The notes beneath the pieces are model-generated. The model did no database searches, was not told the origin of the DNA, and saw nothing but the letters and a program-made list of their open reading frames with translations. 64,000 bases of DNA from NCBI RefSeq assembly GCF_900459405.1, contig NZ_UHFN01000002.1:62001-126000 (forward strand). The letters are read 5' to 3'. Position 1 is the stretch's first letter. Every line of letters begins with the position of its first letter. Of this stretch, positions 57,023 to 64,000 are shown one piece after another. The position numbers were made by a program, and so were the translations under genes. The stretch is from Streptococcus hyointestinalis (lineage in GTDB: Bacteria; Bacillota; Bacilli; Lactobacillales; Streptococcaceae).

Positions 57023-57062
57023 TTGCTTGAGTTCTCCTCCTTTTCTTCATCAGGCATTGCAA
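57019..57062 (-). pseudogene. 3' tip of an operon gene cut by IS200/IS605
   Basis: The minus frame reads AMPDEEKEENSSK and stop, followed at once by the coupled 44-aa gene. The IS right end begins at 57063. The likely 5' end of the same gene is the [20 protein letters not shown] stretch at 58733-58808, just after the repressor gene. Confidence 0.6.
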
Positions 57063-57212
57063 GTGAACTACTCCTACCTACGCTATCGCTAAGAGGTAGG
57101 AGCTTCTTGGGTAATGTGCTGACTTGTTGCTTAGCTTTCTAACCAACAGCGGTTACACAAATTGATCAAGCTATCTCCCTAGTTCCTAAGGTTCATGTTA
57201 GTTTTTATTAGG
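57063..57212 (-). ncRNA. Candidate omega RNA (tnpA/tnpB element)
   Basis: Noncoding segment from the tnpB stop to the right end, matching in order the conserved blocks of the other two TnpB elements (GGTTACAC, TCAAGCTATCTCCCTAG-type stretch, terminal hairpin) but diverged, as its protein is. Guide sequence would begin beyond 57063. Confidence 0.4.
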
Positions 57213-58317
57213 CTAGACGTAACCCCTCTTTGAGGATATTGATACTAGCATTGATGTCTCTATCATGGTGACACCCACAATTATCACACGTCCATTCTCT
57301 GATATGAAGCGGTTTCTTACCAGAAGAAAAACCACAATCGGAACAGAGTTGAGAAGATGGATACCAACGACTAATTTTAGAGACCGTCTTTCCGTACCAA
57401 TCAGCTTTGTATTCTAGCATTCTCACAAATTCAGACCAAGAGACATCACCAATAGCTTTAGCCAGCTTGTGATTTTTCATGAGATTTTGACTCGATAAGT
57501 CCTCGATACAGATAATATCGTGGTTCTTGATAATCTCCGTACTTAGCTTATGGAGGAAATCTCGGCGTTTATTAGCTATCTTTTCGTGAATCTTAGCCAC
57601 TTTGATACGTTGCTTTTGGTAATTCATACTATCAGATAGTTTCCTACCTGACTTTTTGGAAACCAAGGCACGACGTGATAAGATTTTCTGTTCTTTGGCT
57701 AGTTTCTTTGACAGTTGTTTGAGAAAACGCTCGTTACCAATCTTCTCACCGGTTGAGAGAATAACAAAATCAGAAATACCAAGGTCAATCCCTACATTAG
57801 AACCTGTTTTAGGAAATGGTACTACCTCGCTTTCACACAAAATGGAAACGTAGTATTTACCTGTTTCTGTCATTGAGATAGTTGCACTCTTAATGATACC
57901 GTTGATTCGACGATGGTCTTTGACTTTTACCCAACCGATTTTAGGTAGTTTAATAGCGCCATTTTCAAGAGCGATACTCCCTTTTTGATTGTTGGTTTTA
58001 TAAGATTGACGATAGCGCTTTTTCTTGAATTTAGGAAAACCAAAACCAGACTGAAAGAAGGATTTATAAGCTTTCTGAAGATTAAGCTGTACATTAGCCA
58101 GAGCTAAACTGTCAACCTCTTTTAGCCAAGGAAAGTCCTTTTTGTATTGTGCAGGCGTATTTCTAAGCATCTTCCCTGTTTCCTCATAATATGTGATTTT
58201 ATCTGCCAACATCATGTTCCAGATAGCTCGTGATGAGCCGAATGTTTTAACGAACATGATTTCTTGCTCTTTATTAGGGTATAACCTAAATTTATAGGCT
58301 TTTTGCTTAATTGTCAT
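57208..58317 (-). CDS. tnpB: TnpB, RNA-guided nuclease (third type)
   Basis: 369 aa from ATG 58317, which overlaps the tnpA stop (ATGA); the longer reading to 58419 lies inside tnpA and is rejected. RuvC motifs [23 protein letters not shown] and [12 protein letters not shown]; zinc finger [19 protein letters not shown]. About 80 percent similar to the two other TnpB proteins in the window. Intact. Confidence 0.93.
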   Translation of the reverse strand: MTIKQKAYKFRLYPNKEQEIMFVKTFGSSRAIWNMMLADKITYYEETGKMLRNTPAQYKKDFPWLKEVDSLALANVQLNLQKAYKSFFQSGFGFPKFKKKRYRQSYKTNNQKGSIALENGAIKLPKIGWVKVKDHRRINGIIKSATISMTETGKYYVSILCESEVVPFPKTGSNVGIDLGISDFVILSTGEKIGNERFLKQLSKKLAKEQKILSRRALVSKKSGRKLSDSMNYQKQRIKVAKIHEKIANKRRDFLHKLSTEIIKNHDIICIEDLSSQNLMKNHKLAKAIGDVSWSEFVRMLEYKADWYGKTVSKISRWYPSSQLCSDCGFSSGKKPLHIREWTCDNCGCHHDRDINASINILKEGLRLA

Positions 58318-58808
58318 TTTTTCTGTCCTTGTTTTTCGATATATTGTCGAATAATTTCTATGGGAGTACCACCACTTGATAACAAACAGAACGATTGAGA
58401 CCAGAACATCTCTTTCCATAGCTTCTGACGAATACTTGGAAATTCTTTCTTTAGTAGTCGGCTAGAAGCCGATTTATAAGCGTTGATGAACTTACTCATT
58501 TCTGTCATGGGCTGACCTTTGAATAGAATATGGACGTGGTCTTTGTCGTGATTCCACTCAAGCAATTCTATTTTATATTTTGGGGCGATGTACTCAAAGA
58601 TTTCTTTTGCTCGTTCAGAAACCTCATCAGTGAATACTGGTCGTCTATATTTGACAACTAAAATCAGATGGTAATGTAATGAGAAAACTGAATGTGCATT
58701 TGTATCTAATTTTAAGCGCTTCTCAAAGTTAGCCATATCAAAGATGTCTACCTTACAGTCTGGGTTATAGCCGTATGTTCCAAGCTCGAGTATATCCTTT
58801 AGTTTCAT
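58314..58808 (-). CDS. tnpA: TnpA, IS200/IS605 Y1 transposase, fused in frame to a host N-terminus
   Basis: 164 aa as read from 58808. The HUH transposase part begins about residue 26 ([35 protein letters not shown]) with the metal motif [10 protein letters not shown]; the C-terminal helix [20 protein letters not shown] should carry the catalytic Tyr. Residues 1-25 ([20 protein letters not shown]) look like the start of the operon gene after the repressor (overlap ATGA at 58805), not transposase. The element start may therefore be at 58733, with the host frame running on into tnpA, placing it under the repressor's operon. Confidence 0.85.
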   Translation of the reverse strand: MKLKDILELGTYGYNPDCKVDIFDMANFEKRLKLDTNAHSVFSLHYHLILVVKYRRPVFTDEVSERAKEIFEYIAPKYKIELLEWNHDKDHVHILFKGQPMTEMSKFINAYKSASSRLLKKEFPSIRQKLWKEMFWSQSFCLLSSGGTPIEIIRQYIEKQGQKK

Positions 58809-59515
58809 GATACACCTCCTGCACCTACCACCGGCATAAAGTGACTGATGACTTTGCCAACAATACGGAATTCATCTTCTTGATAAGCATACTTGTCCTC
58901 ATACTCATCGTTAAGGGACACAATCCGATAGTGAGCATCCTCTTTGTAGACCTTTTTGATAAAGGTTTGGCCATTAAGATAAATAGCATAGACCGCACCG
59001 CTATAATCAAACCCTGTCTCATTGATAAGCGCTACTTCTCCATCTAAGTAATCTGGCAACATGGAGTCTCCCTTGATATAAGCAGCGACATCATAGCTAA
59101 CCTCTCTATCAGTATAGACGGTCTCGTAGTCGTATTCATCATAGTAACTCTCACCTAGACCAGCTGACAGTGGGACGTCTCTTAGCACACGCACCGGAAA
59201 GAGTTCCAATACCTTACGCTCACGCTCTTCTTGCAACTGCTTAGAAAGCAGCTTATTCACAAACGCACTCGCTTTTAGCTGGTTCTCTTCGCTAAGTTTT
59301 AGGTAGCTTGCTACAATAGCATGTTCTGACTCAAAATAGCTAGGGTCTACTTCTAGCAGCTGCGAAAGTAGCACTAGGTTCTTTTGATTGGGCTTTGATA
59401 CACCTGTTTCCCATTTATTGTAGGATGAGCGGTTAATATGAAGTTTTTCTGCTATATCGGTCTGTGATAGTTGCTTTTCTTCTCTTATTTTCTTTAGTCT
59501 TTTACCAGAAAACAT
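58805..59515 (-). CDS. XRE/S24 self-cleaving repressor (HdiR/LexA-like)
   Basis: 236 aa from ATG 59515 (AAAAGGAGGTGCTCG upstream; the reading to 59614 has no such site). The N-terminal HTH (RLKKIREEKQLSQTDIAEKL, NRSSYNKWETGVSKP) precedes an S24 peptidase domain. Likely cleavage is at Ala-Gly in PLSAGLGE (about residue 126), nucleophile Ser in KGDSMLPDYLDGEVA and general-base Lys in FIKKVYKED. It controls the Y-polymerase operon downstream and is inactivated by DNA damage via RecA. The palindrome at 59531-59550 over its own promoter suggests autorepression. Confidence 0.93.
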   Translation of the reverse strand: MFSGKRLKKIREEKQLSQTDIAEKLHINRSSYNKWETGVSKPNQKNLVLLSQLLEVDPSYFESEHAIVASYLKLSEENQLKASAFVNKLLSKQLQEERERKVLELFPVRVLRDVPLSAGLGESYYDEYDYETVYTDREVSYDVAAYIKGDSMLPDYLDGEVALINETGFDYSGAVYAIYLNGQTFIKKVYKEDAHYRIVSLNDEYEDKYAYQEDEFRIVGKVISHFMPVVGAGGVS

Positions 59516-59530
59516 CCGAGCACCTCCTTT

Positions 59531-59558
59531 TGTTGCTTTATAATGCAACATTATTATA
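59531..59558 (-). promoter_or_regulatory. Operator and -10 box of the S24 repressor operon
   Basis: The palindrome TGTTGCTTTATAATGCAACA (59531-59550) lies between the -10 TATAAT (minus, 59558-59553) and the ribosome site. Bound repressor would block transcription. It differs from the TGTACAGG palindromes elsewhere in the window. Confidence 0.65.
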
Positions 59559-59849
59559 ACACAACATTCCCTATTAGTGGACAAAATAGAAAAATTTTTA
59601 CAGAATGAAGTCAATAGATGCCAATCGCCTTCCCTGCTTAACTAACAGCACGTAATTCCCCTACCTCTTAGGTGGTGGGATGTTAGGGCTTGGATATGGC
59701 ATAGGACTCAATGTGTAATCATCGCCCCCAAAAATAGAGGTTAAAGTATAAGCAGTCAAATTCGTAGGATAGTATCGTCCAAGCGACTTGGAGTATTGAG
59801 GCTACTAGAGGTATAATAGTAGTATAAAAAACTTGGGAAGGAGTTCTGT

Positions 59850-60959
59850 GTGACTGTTAAGCAAAAATCCTATAAATTTCGCTTATATCCCAACCTTGAC
59901 CAGCGTATCATGTTTGCGAAAACATTCGGTTCATCTCGTGCTATCTGGAATATGATGCTTGCAGATAAAATCAAGTATTACGAGGAGACTGGTAAAACGC
60001 TCAAAAACACACCAGCTCAGTATAAGAAAGAGTTCCCTTGGCTGAAAGAGGTTGACAGTTTGGCACTTGCTAATGTTCAGCTCAACTTGCAAAAAGCCTA
60101 TAAATCATTCTTCAACTCTGGATTTGGCTTTCCTAAATTCAAGTCAAAACGCCACCGTCAGTCTTATCGAACAAATAACCAAAATGGTACAATAGCCGTT
60201 TCTGACGGTAAAGTCAAGCTCCCTAAGATTGGTTGGGTTAGATTGGAACAACATCGTCAAATGATTGGTACAATCAAAAGTGCAACTATCTCCATGACAG
60301 AAACTGGAAAGTATTACATTTCTATTCTCTGTGAAAGCGATGTCCAGCCCCTTCCAAAGACAGGTACTTCTGTTGGTATCGACCTAGGTATCGAGAACTT
60401 CGCTATTCTCTCCACCGGTGAAAAAGTTGGTAATGAACGGTTTCTGAAGAACCTGTCTAAGAAGTTAGCTAAGGAACAAAAAATACTATCTCGACGTGCC
60501 TTGGTAGCCAAAAAAGCAGGTAAGAAACTATCCGAGAGTGCTAATTACCAAAAGCAACGTATCAAGGTTGCTAAAATCCATGAAAAGATTGCCAATAAGC
60601 GTAAGGACTTTCTCAATAAGCTCAGTATGGAGATTATCAAGAACCACGATATTATCTGTATTGAGGACTTATCGAGTAAAAACCTGATGACTAATCACAA
60701 GTTAGCGAAATCTATTGGCGATGTCTCATGGTCTGAATTTGTGAGAATGTTGGAATATAAGGCTGAATGGTACGAGAAACAAGTATCAAAAATCAGTCGT
60801 TGGTATCCATCATCTCAACTATGTTCAGATTGCGGTCACAACTCTGGAAAGAAACCACTCAATATCCGAAATTGGACTTGCGAGAATTGTGGTTCTCATC
60901 ATGATAGAGACATCAACGCTAGTATCAATATCCTAAATGAAGGATTGAGATTAGCCTAG
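59850..60959 (+). CDS. tnpB: TnpB, RNA-guided nuclease (second copy)
   Basis: 369 aa, GTG start with GGGAAGGAGTTCTGT upstream. RuvC residues in [23 protein letters not shown] and [12 protein letters not shown]; zinc finger [19 protein letters not shown]. Nearly identical to 50204-51313 except for a different N-terminal stretch ([15 protein letters not shown]) and a mosaic block around residues 220-275 that matches the 57208 copy better, suggesting gene conversion among the three. Confidence 0.93.
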   Translation: MTVKQKSYKFRLYPNLDQRIMFAKTFGSSRAIWNMMLADKIKYYEETGKTLKNTPAQYKKEFPWLKEVDSLALANVQLNLQKAYKSFFNSGFGFPKFKSKRHRQSYRTNNQNGTIAVSDGKVKLPKIGWVRLEQHRQMIGTIKSATISMTETGKYYISILCESDVQPLPKTGTSVGIDLGIENFAILSTGEKVGNERFLKNLSKKLAKEQKILSRRALVAKKAGKKLSESANYQKQRIKVAKIHEKIANKRKDFLNKLSMEIIKNHDIICIEDLSSKNLMTNHKLAKSIGDVSWSEFVRMLEYKAEWYEKQVSKISRWYPSSQLCSDCGHNSGKKPLNIRNWTCENCGSHHDRDINASINILNEGLRLA

Positions 60960-61104
60960 TCCAAAACAAATGAACCGTAGGAACTACGGGGATAGCTTGG
61001 TAAAATAGTGTAACCTCTGTTGGTTAGTCAGCTAATCAATAAGTCTGCACTCTACCCAAGAAGCCCCTACCTCTTAGCGTATGCGTAGGTAGGGGTGGTT
61101 CACA
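60955..61104 (+). ncRNA. Candidate omega RNA (second tnpB copy)
   Basis: Runs from the tnpB stop to the right end, nearly identical to 50060-50210 in inverse orientation. The guide would be the bases after 61104 (ATGCACAGACATG...). Confidence 0.45.
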
Positions 61105-61178
61105 TGCACAGACATGATCTGATGGAAGGTTTTTTCTTTTGCACAATATTGTGCGTGATACTTATTTTTGACTAATAG

Positions 61179-61526
61179 GTGCGTGGGCTAAAATTTTTTT
61201 TGAAATATTTTAATACAACACTCGATACTTTCCTAGGAAATAAGAACGAAGAAAGAGACACCGTAGCAAAAACTATCAAGTGTATCCGAGAGCTTAACAA
61301 AGCAGGTACATACGGTGAGCATAGCGATATTGCTAAACTATTATGCCGACGGATTGCTGAAGCCTATAGCTGCAAGGAAGGACTTGAGTTTGAGTTAATC
61401 ACACGCTTACCTTTTCTAGAAGATCCAGTAGAAAAACAAAGTGTCATAGCAGATTTTGATAATGAGTTAGCAAAGTGCAAAGCGTTCTTAGCAGAGTGCT
61501 TGGATGAAGCGTATAAGTTGATGTGA
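61179..61526 (+). CDS. Hypothetical 115-aa helical protein
   Basis: GTG start at 61179 (an in-frame TTG follows near 61200); the ribosome site is weak. Helical and charged (GNKNEERDTVAKTIKCIREL, SDIAKLLCRRIAEAYSCKEG, DNELAKCKAFLAECLDEAYK). No family recognised. It lies between the tnpB element and small RNA unit 3; its N-terminal end may have been altered by the IS. Confidence 0.6.
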   Translation: MRGLKFFLKYFNTTLDTFLGNKNEERDTVAKTIKCIRELNKAGTYGEHSDIAKLLCRRIAEAYSCKEGLEFELITRLPFLEDPVEKQSVIADFDNELAKCKAFLAECLDEAYKLM

Positions 61527-61571
61527 ACTGCTCCTGCTGTTACTAATGCCAGAAGCAAAGGTATGGTAGTC

Positions 61572-61720
61572 TTGTTTTTCTAGCAATAAGTGCTACAATA
61601 GGTATGTACAGGTAAACCTGTACACTGAATAGCCTGTTTTGTTACCTTCTTTATGGTTATTCATTATTAAAAACCTTTCTTATATTTTAAGCCCTCACCT
61701 GTATTCGGTGAGAGCTTTTT
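61572..61720 (+). ncRNA. Small transcription unit with TGTACAGG-type operator (unit 3)
   Basis: -35 TTGTTT (61572-61577), 16 nt, -10 TACAAT (61594-61599), then the palindrome TGTACAGGTAAACCTGTACA (61605-61624) with perfect 9-bp arms. About 70 nt without a convincing ORF and the terminator CTCACC..GGTGAG with T run (61694-61720) follow. Upstream ATGGTAGTCTTGTTTTT matches the promoter region of units 1 and 2. Confidence 0.55.
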
Positions 61721-61764
61721 GTTGTAGAGGGTGTCCCTCATGTGCGTGGTAGCTGCCATTGTGA

Positions 61765-62047
61765 TTGCAAAAAAAGTGGTGTTCTGCTATACTATAATAA
61801 AGGTCAATTCAGAGACCATCGTTTAGCGAGAACTTCAAGTGACTCTGTCTGAATCTGCGGAAAGAGGACAAGGGTGCTTGACCATGTTTGATGGTACTGA
61901 AACTGTTGATGAGTATGTTTGCTCGTGAAGTGGGTTTGAGAACTATCCAAATTAACATGGTACTGAAATGGGATTACAATGGAGGTTACAGTTAACTGAC
62001 TTGAGAACCTTCTGAATATTGCAGCAGCAACACCATGCTGCTTTTTT
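61765..62047 (+). CRISPR. Mini-array E (one full repeat, one half at leader, terminal partial)
   Basis: Plus strand: TTGCAA (61765-61770), 17 nt, TATACT (61788-61793), then a conserved leader that merges into a half repeat ending GATGGTACTGAAAC (61903). A 30-nt spacer, a 36-bp repeat (61934-61969, centre CCAAATTAAC, last base T), a 30-nt spacer, a terminal partial repeat from 62000 and the terminator GCAGCAACACCATGCTGC with T run (62024-62047) follow. The only array on this strand. Confidence 0.78.
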
Positions 62048-62106
62048 GCTTTCCATAAAGTAAACTAAAAAAGACACTAGCTCAAACTAGCACCTCTTTT
62101 GTTTAG

Positions 62107-62154
62107 GTGAACCACCCCTACCTCTTAGCGTATGCGTAGGTAGGGGTGGTTCAC
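62107..62154. repeat. 48-bp palindrome, second copy
   Basis: Identical to 53783-53830. Two exact copies of a palindrome related to tnpB-element right ends imply mobilisation in trans by TnpA. Confidence 0.75.
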
Positions 62155-62308
62155 AATAGATACTTATACCCCAATCTTATAAATCATGGGTTACCATTAG
62201 ATTACCAAAATTATGTTTTCGGAGCTTATGTTATTGAGAAACAATGTGTATTCACTTTACTTTTTTGTAAGTTCATTTTATAATGTATATACAAACGGAG
62301 GTAGAACC

Positions 62309-62530
62309 ATGAATGTTATCTTGAGAAAAACAGGAAATAGTACTGTCATTACAATTCCCAATAAAATTAAAGAAACTCTTGGAGCAGAAATTGGAGAAGA
62401 AATTGAATTCGTCACTTCAGGAAATAATGTCATCATTCGTAAAGCTGAGCCAAAATTTGATTTCGACAGAGAACTAGAAAAAGCTATGAACCAATACGAT
62501 GAACTCCTGAAAGAATTAGTGAATAAATGA
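62309..62530 (+). CDS. AbrB/MazE-type antitoxin
   Basis: 73 aa from ATG 62309, chosen for ACGGAGGTAGAACC before it; the longer reading from 62213 is leader sequence. The N-terminal swapped-hairpin DNA-binding fold reads MNVILRKTGNSTVITIPNKI and EIGEEIEFVTSGNNVIIRKA. The C-terminal tail (KFDFDRELEKAMNQYDELLK) would wrap the toxin. It overlaps the toxin start by 4 nt (ATGA). Confidence 0.88.
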   Translation: MNVILRKTGNSTVITIPNKIKETLGAEIGEEIEFVTSGNNVIIRKAEPKFDFDRELEKAMNQYDELLKELVNK

Positions 62531-62934
62531 GATATCTCACTGTTGAAGATATAATCAAAATCAATGTCATGGTAATCGGTAAGTATTCTCCGAAAGAACC
62601 CATTGGTATTGCTGATTTAAATAGCCTTCAGATGATTGTTGAACAACCGAAACAAGAAATTTTTGGAAAAACTCTCTATCCAGATATTTACAGTAAAGCT
62701 GCTATCATCTGGATTAACTTGATTAAAAAACATCCATTTTACAATGCCAACAAACGAACTGCTGTTCTTGCTTTACATATGTTCTTGGCTATGAACGGCT
62801 ATCAATCCAATCTTTCCTTACATGACGGACTTGAAAAGACAGTTGAAATTGCTACCTTTCAAGGAGATTTTGAAGATTTAAAGAAAACAATTATTCACTT
62901 CCTCAAGCAAGATGGAAACATAACAAAATTATAA
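62527..62934 (+). CDS. doc: Doc-type Fic-fold toxin
   Basis: 135 aa. HPFYNANKRTAVLALHMFLA contains the Fic/Doc motif HPFxxxNKR. Its N-terminal part (LTVEDIIKINVMVIGKYSPK) is typical of Doc. Doc kinases phosphorylate EF-Tu and stop translation. Paired with an AbrB-like antitoxin instead of the usual Phd; stabilises mobile elements. Confidence 0.92.
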   Translation: MRYLTVEDIIKINVMVIGKYSPKEPIGIADLNSLQMIVEQPKQEIFGKTLYPDIYSKAAIIWINLIKKHPFYNANKRTAVLALHMFLAMNGYQSNLSLHDGLEKTVEIATFQGDFEDLKKTIIHFLKQDGNITKL

Positions 62935-62936
62935 TT

Positions 62937-62974
62937 AAAAAGTGGTTATCAACCTTTCGTTGAAGACCACTTTT
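62937..62974 (+). terminator. Terminator of the toxin-antitoxin operon
   Basis: AAAAGTGGT ... ACCACTTTT stem directly after the toxin stop; A and T runs on both sides make it potentially bidirectional. Confidence 0.75.
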
Positions 62975-62980
62975 ATGTTC

Positions 62981-63100
62981 TACTGTATTCTACTGTATTC
63001 TACTGTATTCTACTGTATTCTACTGTATTCTACTGTATTCTACTGTATTCTACTGTATTCTACTGTATTCTACTGTATTCTACTGTATTCTACTGTATTC
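62981..63100. repeat. Twelve exact tandem copies of a 10-bp unit
   Basis: TACTGTATTC repeated 12 times without a mismatch, preceded by GTTC. The 10-bp period equals about one DNA turn. It lies between the convergent toxin gene and the AlbA/HATPase-type gene. It could be a partition/iteron-like protein-binding array or simple slippage expansion. Confidence 0.9.
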
Positions 63101-63127
63101 TTATTACTAATAGTACCCTGACTGTAA

Positions 63128-64000
63128 TCATTTATCAATTAAAAGATAATATTGATTGCGGTCATTTTTACTTGATCCAAACCAAGTGATGATTTCTAAA
63201 TCACGAAGATGATGCAACATTTTAACAACAAACGAGCGACTTCTTCCCGTCAGCTCAATGGCTTTTGCGGTGGTCATCTTCTCACCAGAATTGTACATAT
63301 AGTGAACCAGCAATTGTTCATCAGCATTGAGGTCTCCAAAATCAGTAAACTGTTTCTCCAAACTATCTCGGGTCCGTAGGTGTCAGCTGACAATATTATT
63401 TTCAAGCGTCAGAACAACCTTGTTCCCAGGTTCAGAGTATTTTGGTTCATGGAGAAAGGCTGATTCCATCTCAGAGTAAATCCGTTTAACACCTTCATTC
63501 ATCTCACGGACCCATCCAAACTCCGTCAGGGTTCTGGCAATCCGAGGATTTCTTGAAAACCGTTCATGCTTGATATTGTCAACGGTGACGATATTGGGCA
63601 ATTTCCCTGGGCTATGAATTTCCAAGCGGTCATCAAACATGAGCACACGAATATGGTCGCCATAGACAGAGTAATCGCGGTGAGTGACGGCATTGACCAG
63701 ACCTTCAAACCAAGCAAATTCAGGATACTCAGGCAAAATTTGGAATTGCCCATTGTCATCCAGATATTGGAACTCACGCAGCTGAGTACGAATAAAGTCA
63801 CGAGCCTTGATAATCAGGGTTGGCAGAGCATCATCAAACGTCACCTCTTTGATGACGTTAAAGCTAGTCCCTGTCCCCATGTCCGTGCCATCAAACCGTT
63901 GGAATCGGACACGCGCTTGAGGGAAGAATGCTGACGGATATTTTCCAAAGAGGAGAATCGCTGCCTTGGTTAGTTTGCCATTCACGAGAAAACGCCGTGC
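63128..64000 (-). pseudogene. AlbA_2/HATPase-type transcriptional regulator, broken by an in-frame stop; runs off the window
   Basis: The frame is open from the right edge (ARRFLVNGKLTKAAILLFGK) and contains FAWFEGLVNAVTHRDYSVYG and DDRLEIHSPGKLPNIVTVDN, the ATPase-like C-terminal part of Schlafen/AlbA_2 ATP-binding proteins. It then meets TGA at 63385-63383 after NNIVS. The same frame continues with a winged-helix tail (FTDFGDLNADEQLLVHYMYN, RSRSFVVKMLHHLRDLEIIT) to 63128. TGA probably replaced CGA. The N-terminal AlbA_2 domain lies beyond the window. Confidence 0.8.

Larger units (their letters stand above)
57063..58732 (-). mobile_element. IS200/IS605-family element (tnpA + tnpB)
   Basis: Encodes a Y1 transposase and TnpB in the same direction, overlapping by ATGA. 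The right-end hairpin (CTCCTACCT ... AGGTAGGAG) is at 57063-57105. No left-end hairpin is visible upstream of tnpA, so the left boundary is uncertain; it may have been trimmed. Confidence 0.7.
59647..61104 (+). mobile_element. IS200/IS605-family element (tnpB only), second copy
   Basis: It has the left-end hairpin CCCCTACCTCTTAGGTGGTG-type near 59658-59682 and the right-end hairpin AGCCCCTACCT..AGGTAGGGG near 61060-61100. It is preceded by TTAACTAAC as in the copy at 50058-51518, opposite orientation. Ends are plus or minus 5 bp. Confidence 0.8.

Overview
The window looks like a mobile-element-rich stretch of a low-GC Streptococcus genome. The signs are streptococcal-type insertion sequences of many families, a giant serine-rich-repeat surface adhesin with an LPSTG sorting signal, a ComD/ComE-type peptide-sensing two-component system, and an SOS-type mutagenesis operon (S24 repressor, YolD, Y-family polymerase) typical of streptococcal plasmids and ICEs. 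The species cannot be fixed from the sequence alone.

Layout. 1-2.95 kb: a wrecked type I restriction-modification locus (hsdR start, hsdS cut by an IS30 element, a second hsdS stub, hsdM lacking its N-terminus). 2.95-7.0 kb: IS110 and IS66 elements, the latter with a frameshifted transposase. 7.06-19.9 kb (minus): one 4273-residue serine-rich-repeat adhesin whose repeat region carries kilobase-scale internal duplications; none of its usual glycosylation/export genes lie in the window. 20.0-25.6 kb: an IS481/IS3-like element with a 25-bp flanking repeat, an IS30 element, and an ISL3 element split by an IS110 element. 25.7-28.2 kb: histidine kinase, LytTR response regulator and a divergent gene of unknown function. 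28.3-30.8 kb: an IS30 element split by an ISL3 element with an exact 8-bp target duplication.

30.8-45.3 kb is the most interesting block. A 12-gene minus-strand set follows three identical tandem precursor-peptide genes and encodes two YcaO proteins with E1/RRE-like partners, a SagB-type dehydrogenase, a split LanB-type dehydratase (glutamylation protein plus two proteins of the elimination/cyclisation superfamily), an M20 amidohydrolase and an ABC exporter. This is the enzyme set for a thiazole- and dehydroamino-acid-containing peptide, probably thiopeptide-like. Divergent from the precursors is a gene for an 11-residue leaderless Trp-rich peptide, a candidate pheromone. Three promoters (precursor operon, 11-residue peptide, 129-aa gene beside the response regulator) carry the same direct-repeat operator, 21-bp period, 40-41 bp upstream of the -10 box, so the kinase/regulator pair, peptide and biosynthetic operon probably form one quorum-sensing circuit.

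45.4-64 kb resembles an integrated plasmid or ICE remnant: the S24 repressor/Y-polymerase operon, an AbrB/Doc toxin-antitoxin pair, a disrupted RelB/DinJ-type antitoxin, three IS200/IS605 elements with TnpB, an ISAs1 element and small palindromes. Scattered among these are five CRISPR-like mini-arrays (about 36-bp repeats, about 30-bp spacers), each a self-contained unit with promoter, conserved leader RNA, repeat-spacers and terminator, plus a decayed sixth, without any cas gene. Three further small transcription units carry a TGTACAGG-type palindrome next to their promoters. At the right edge lies an AlbA/HATPase-type gene with an internal stop.
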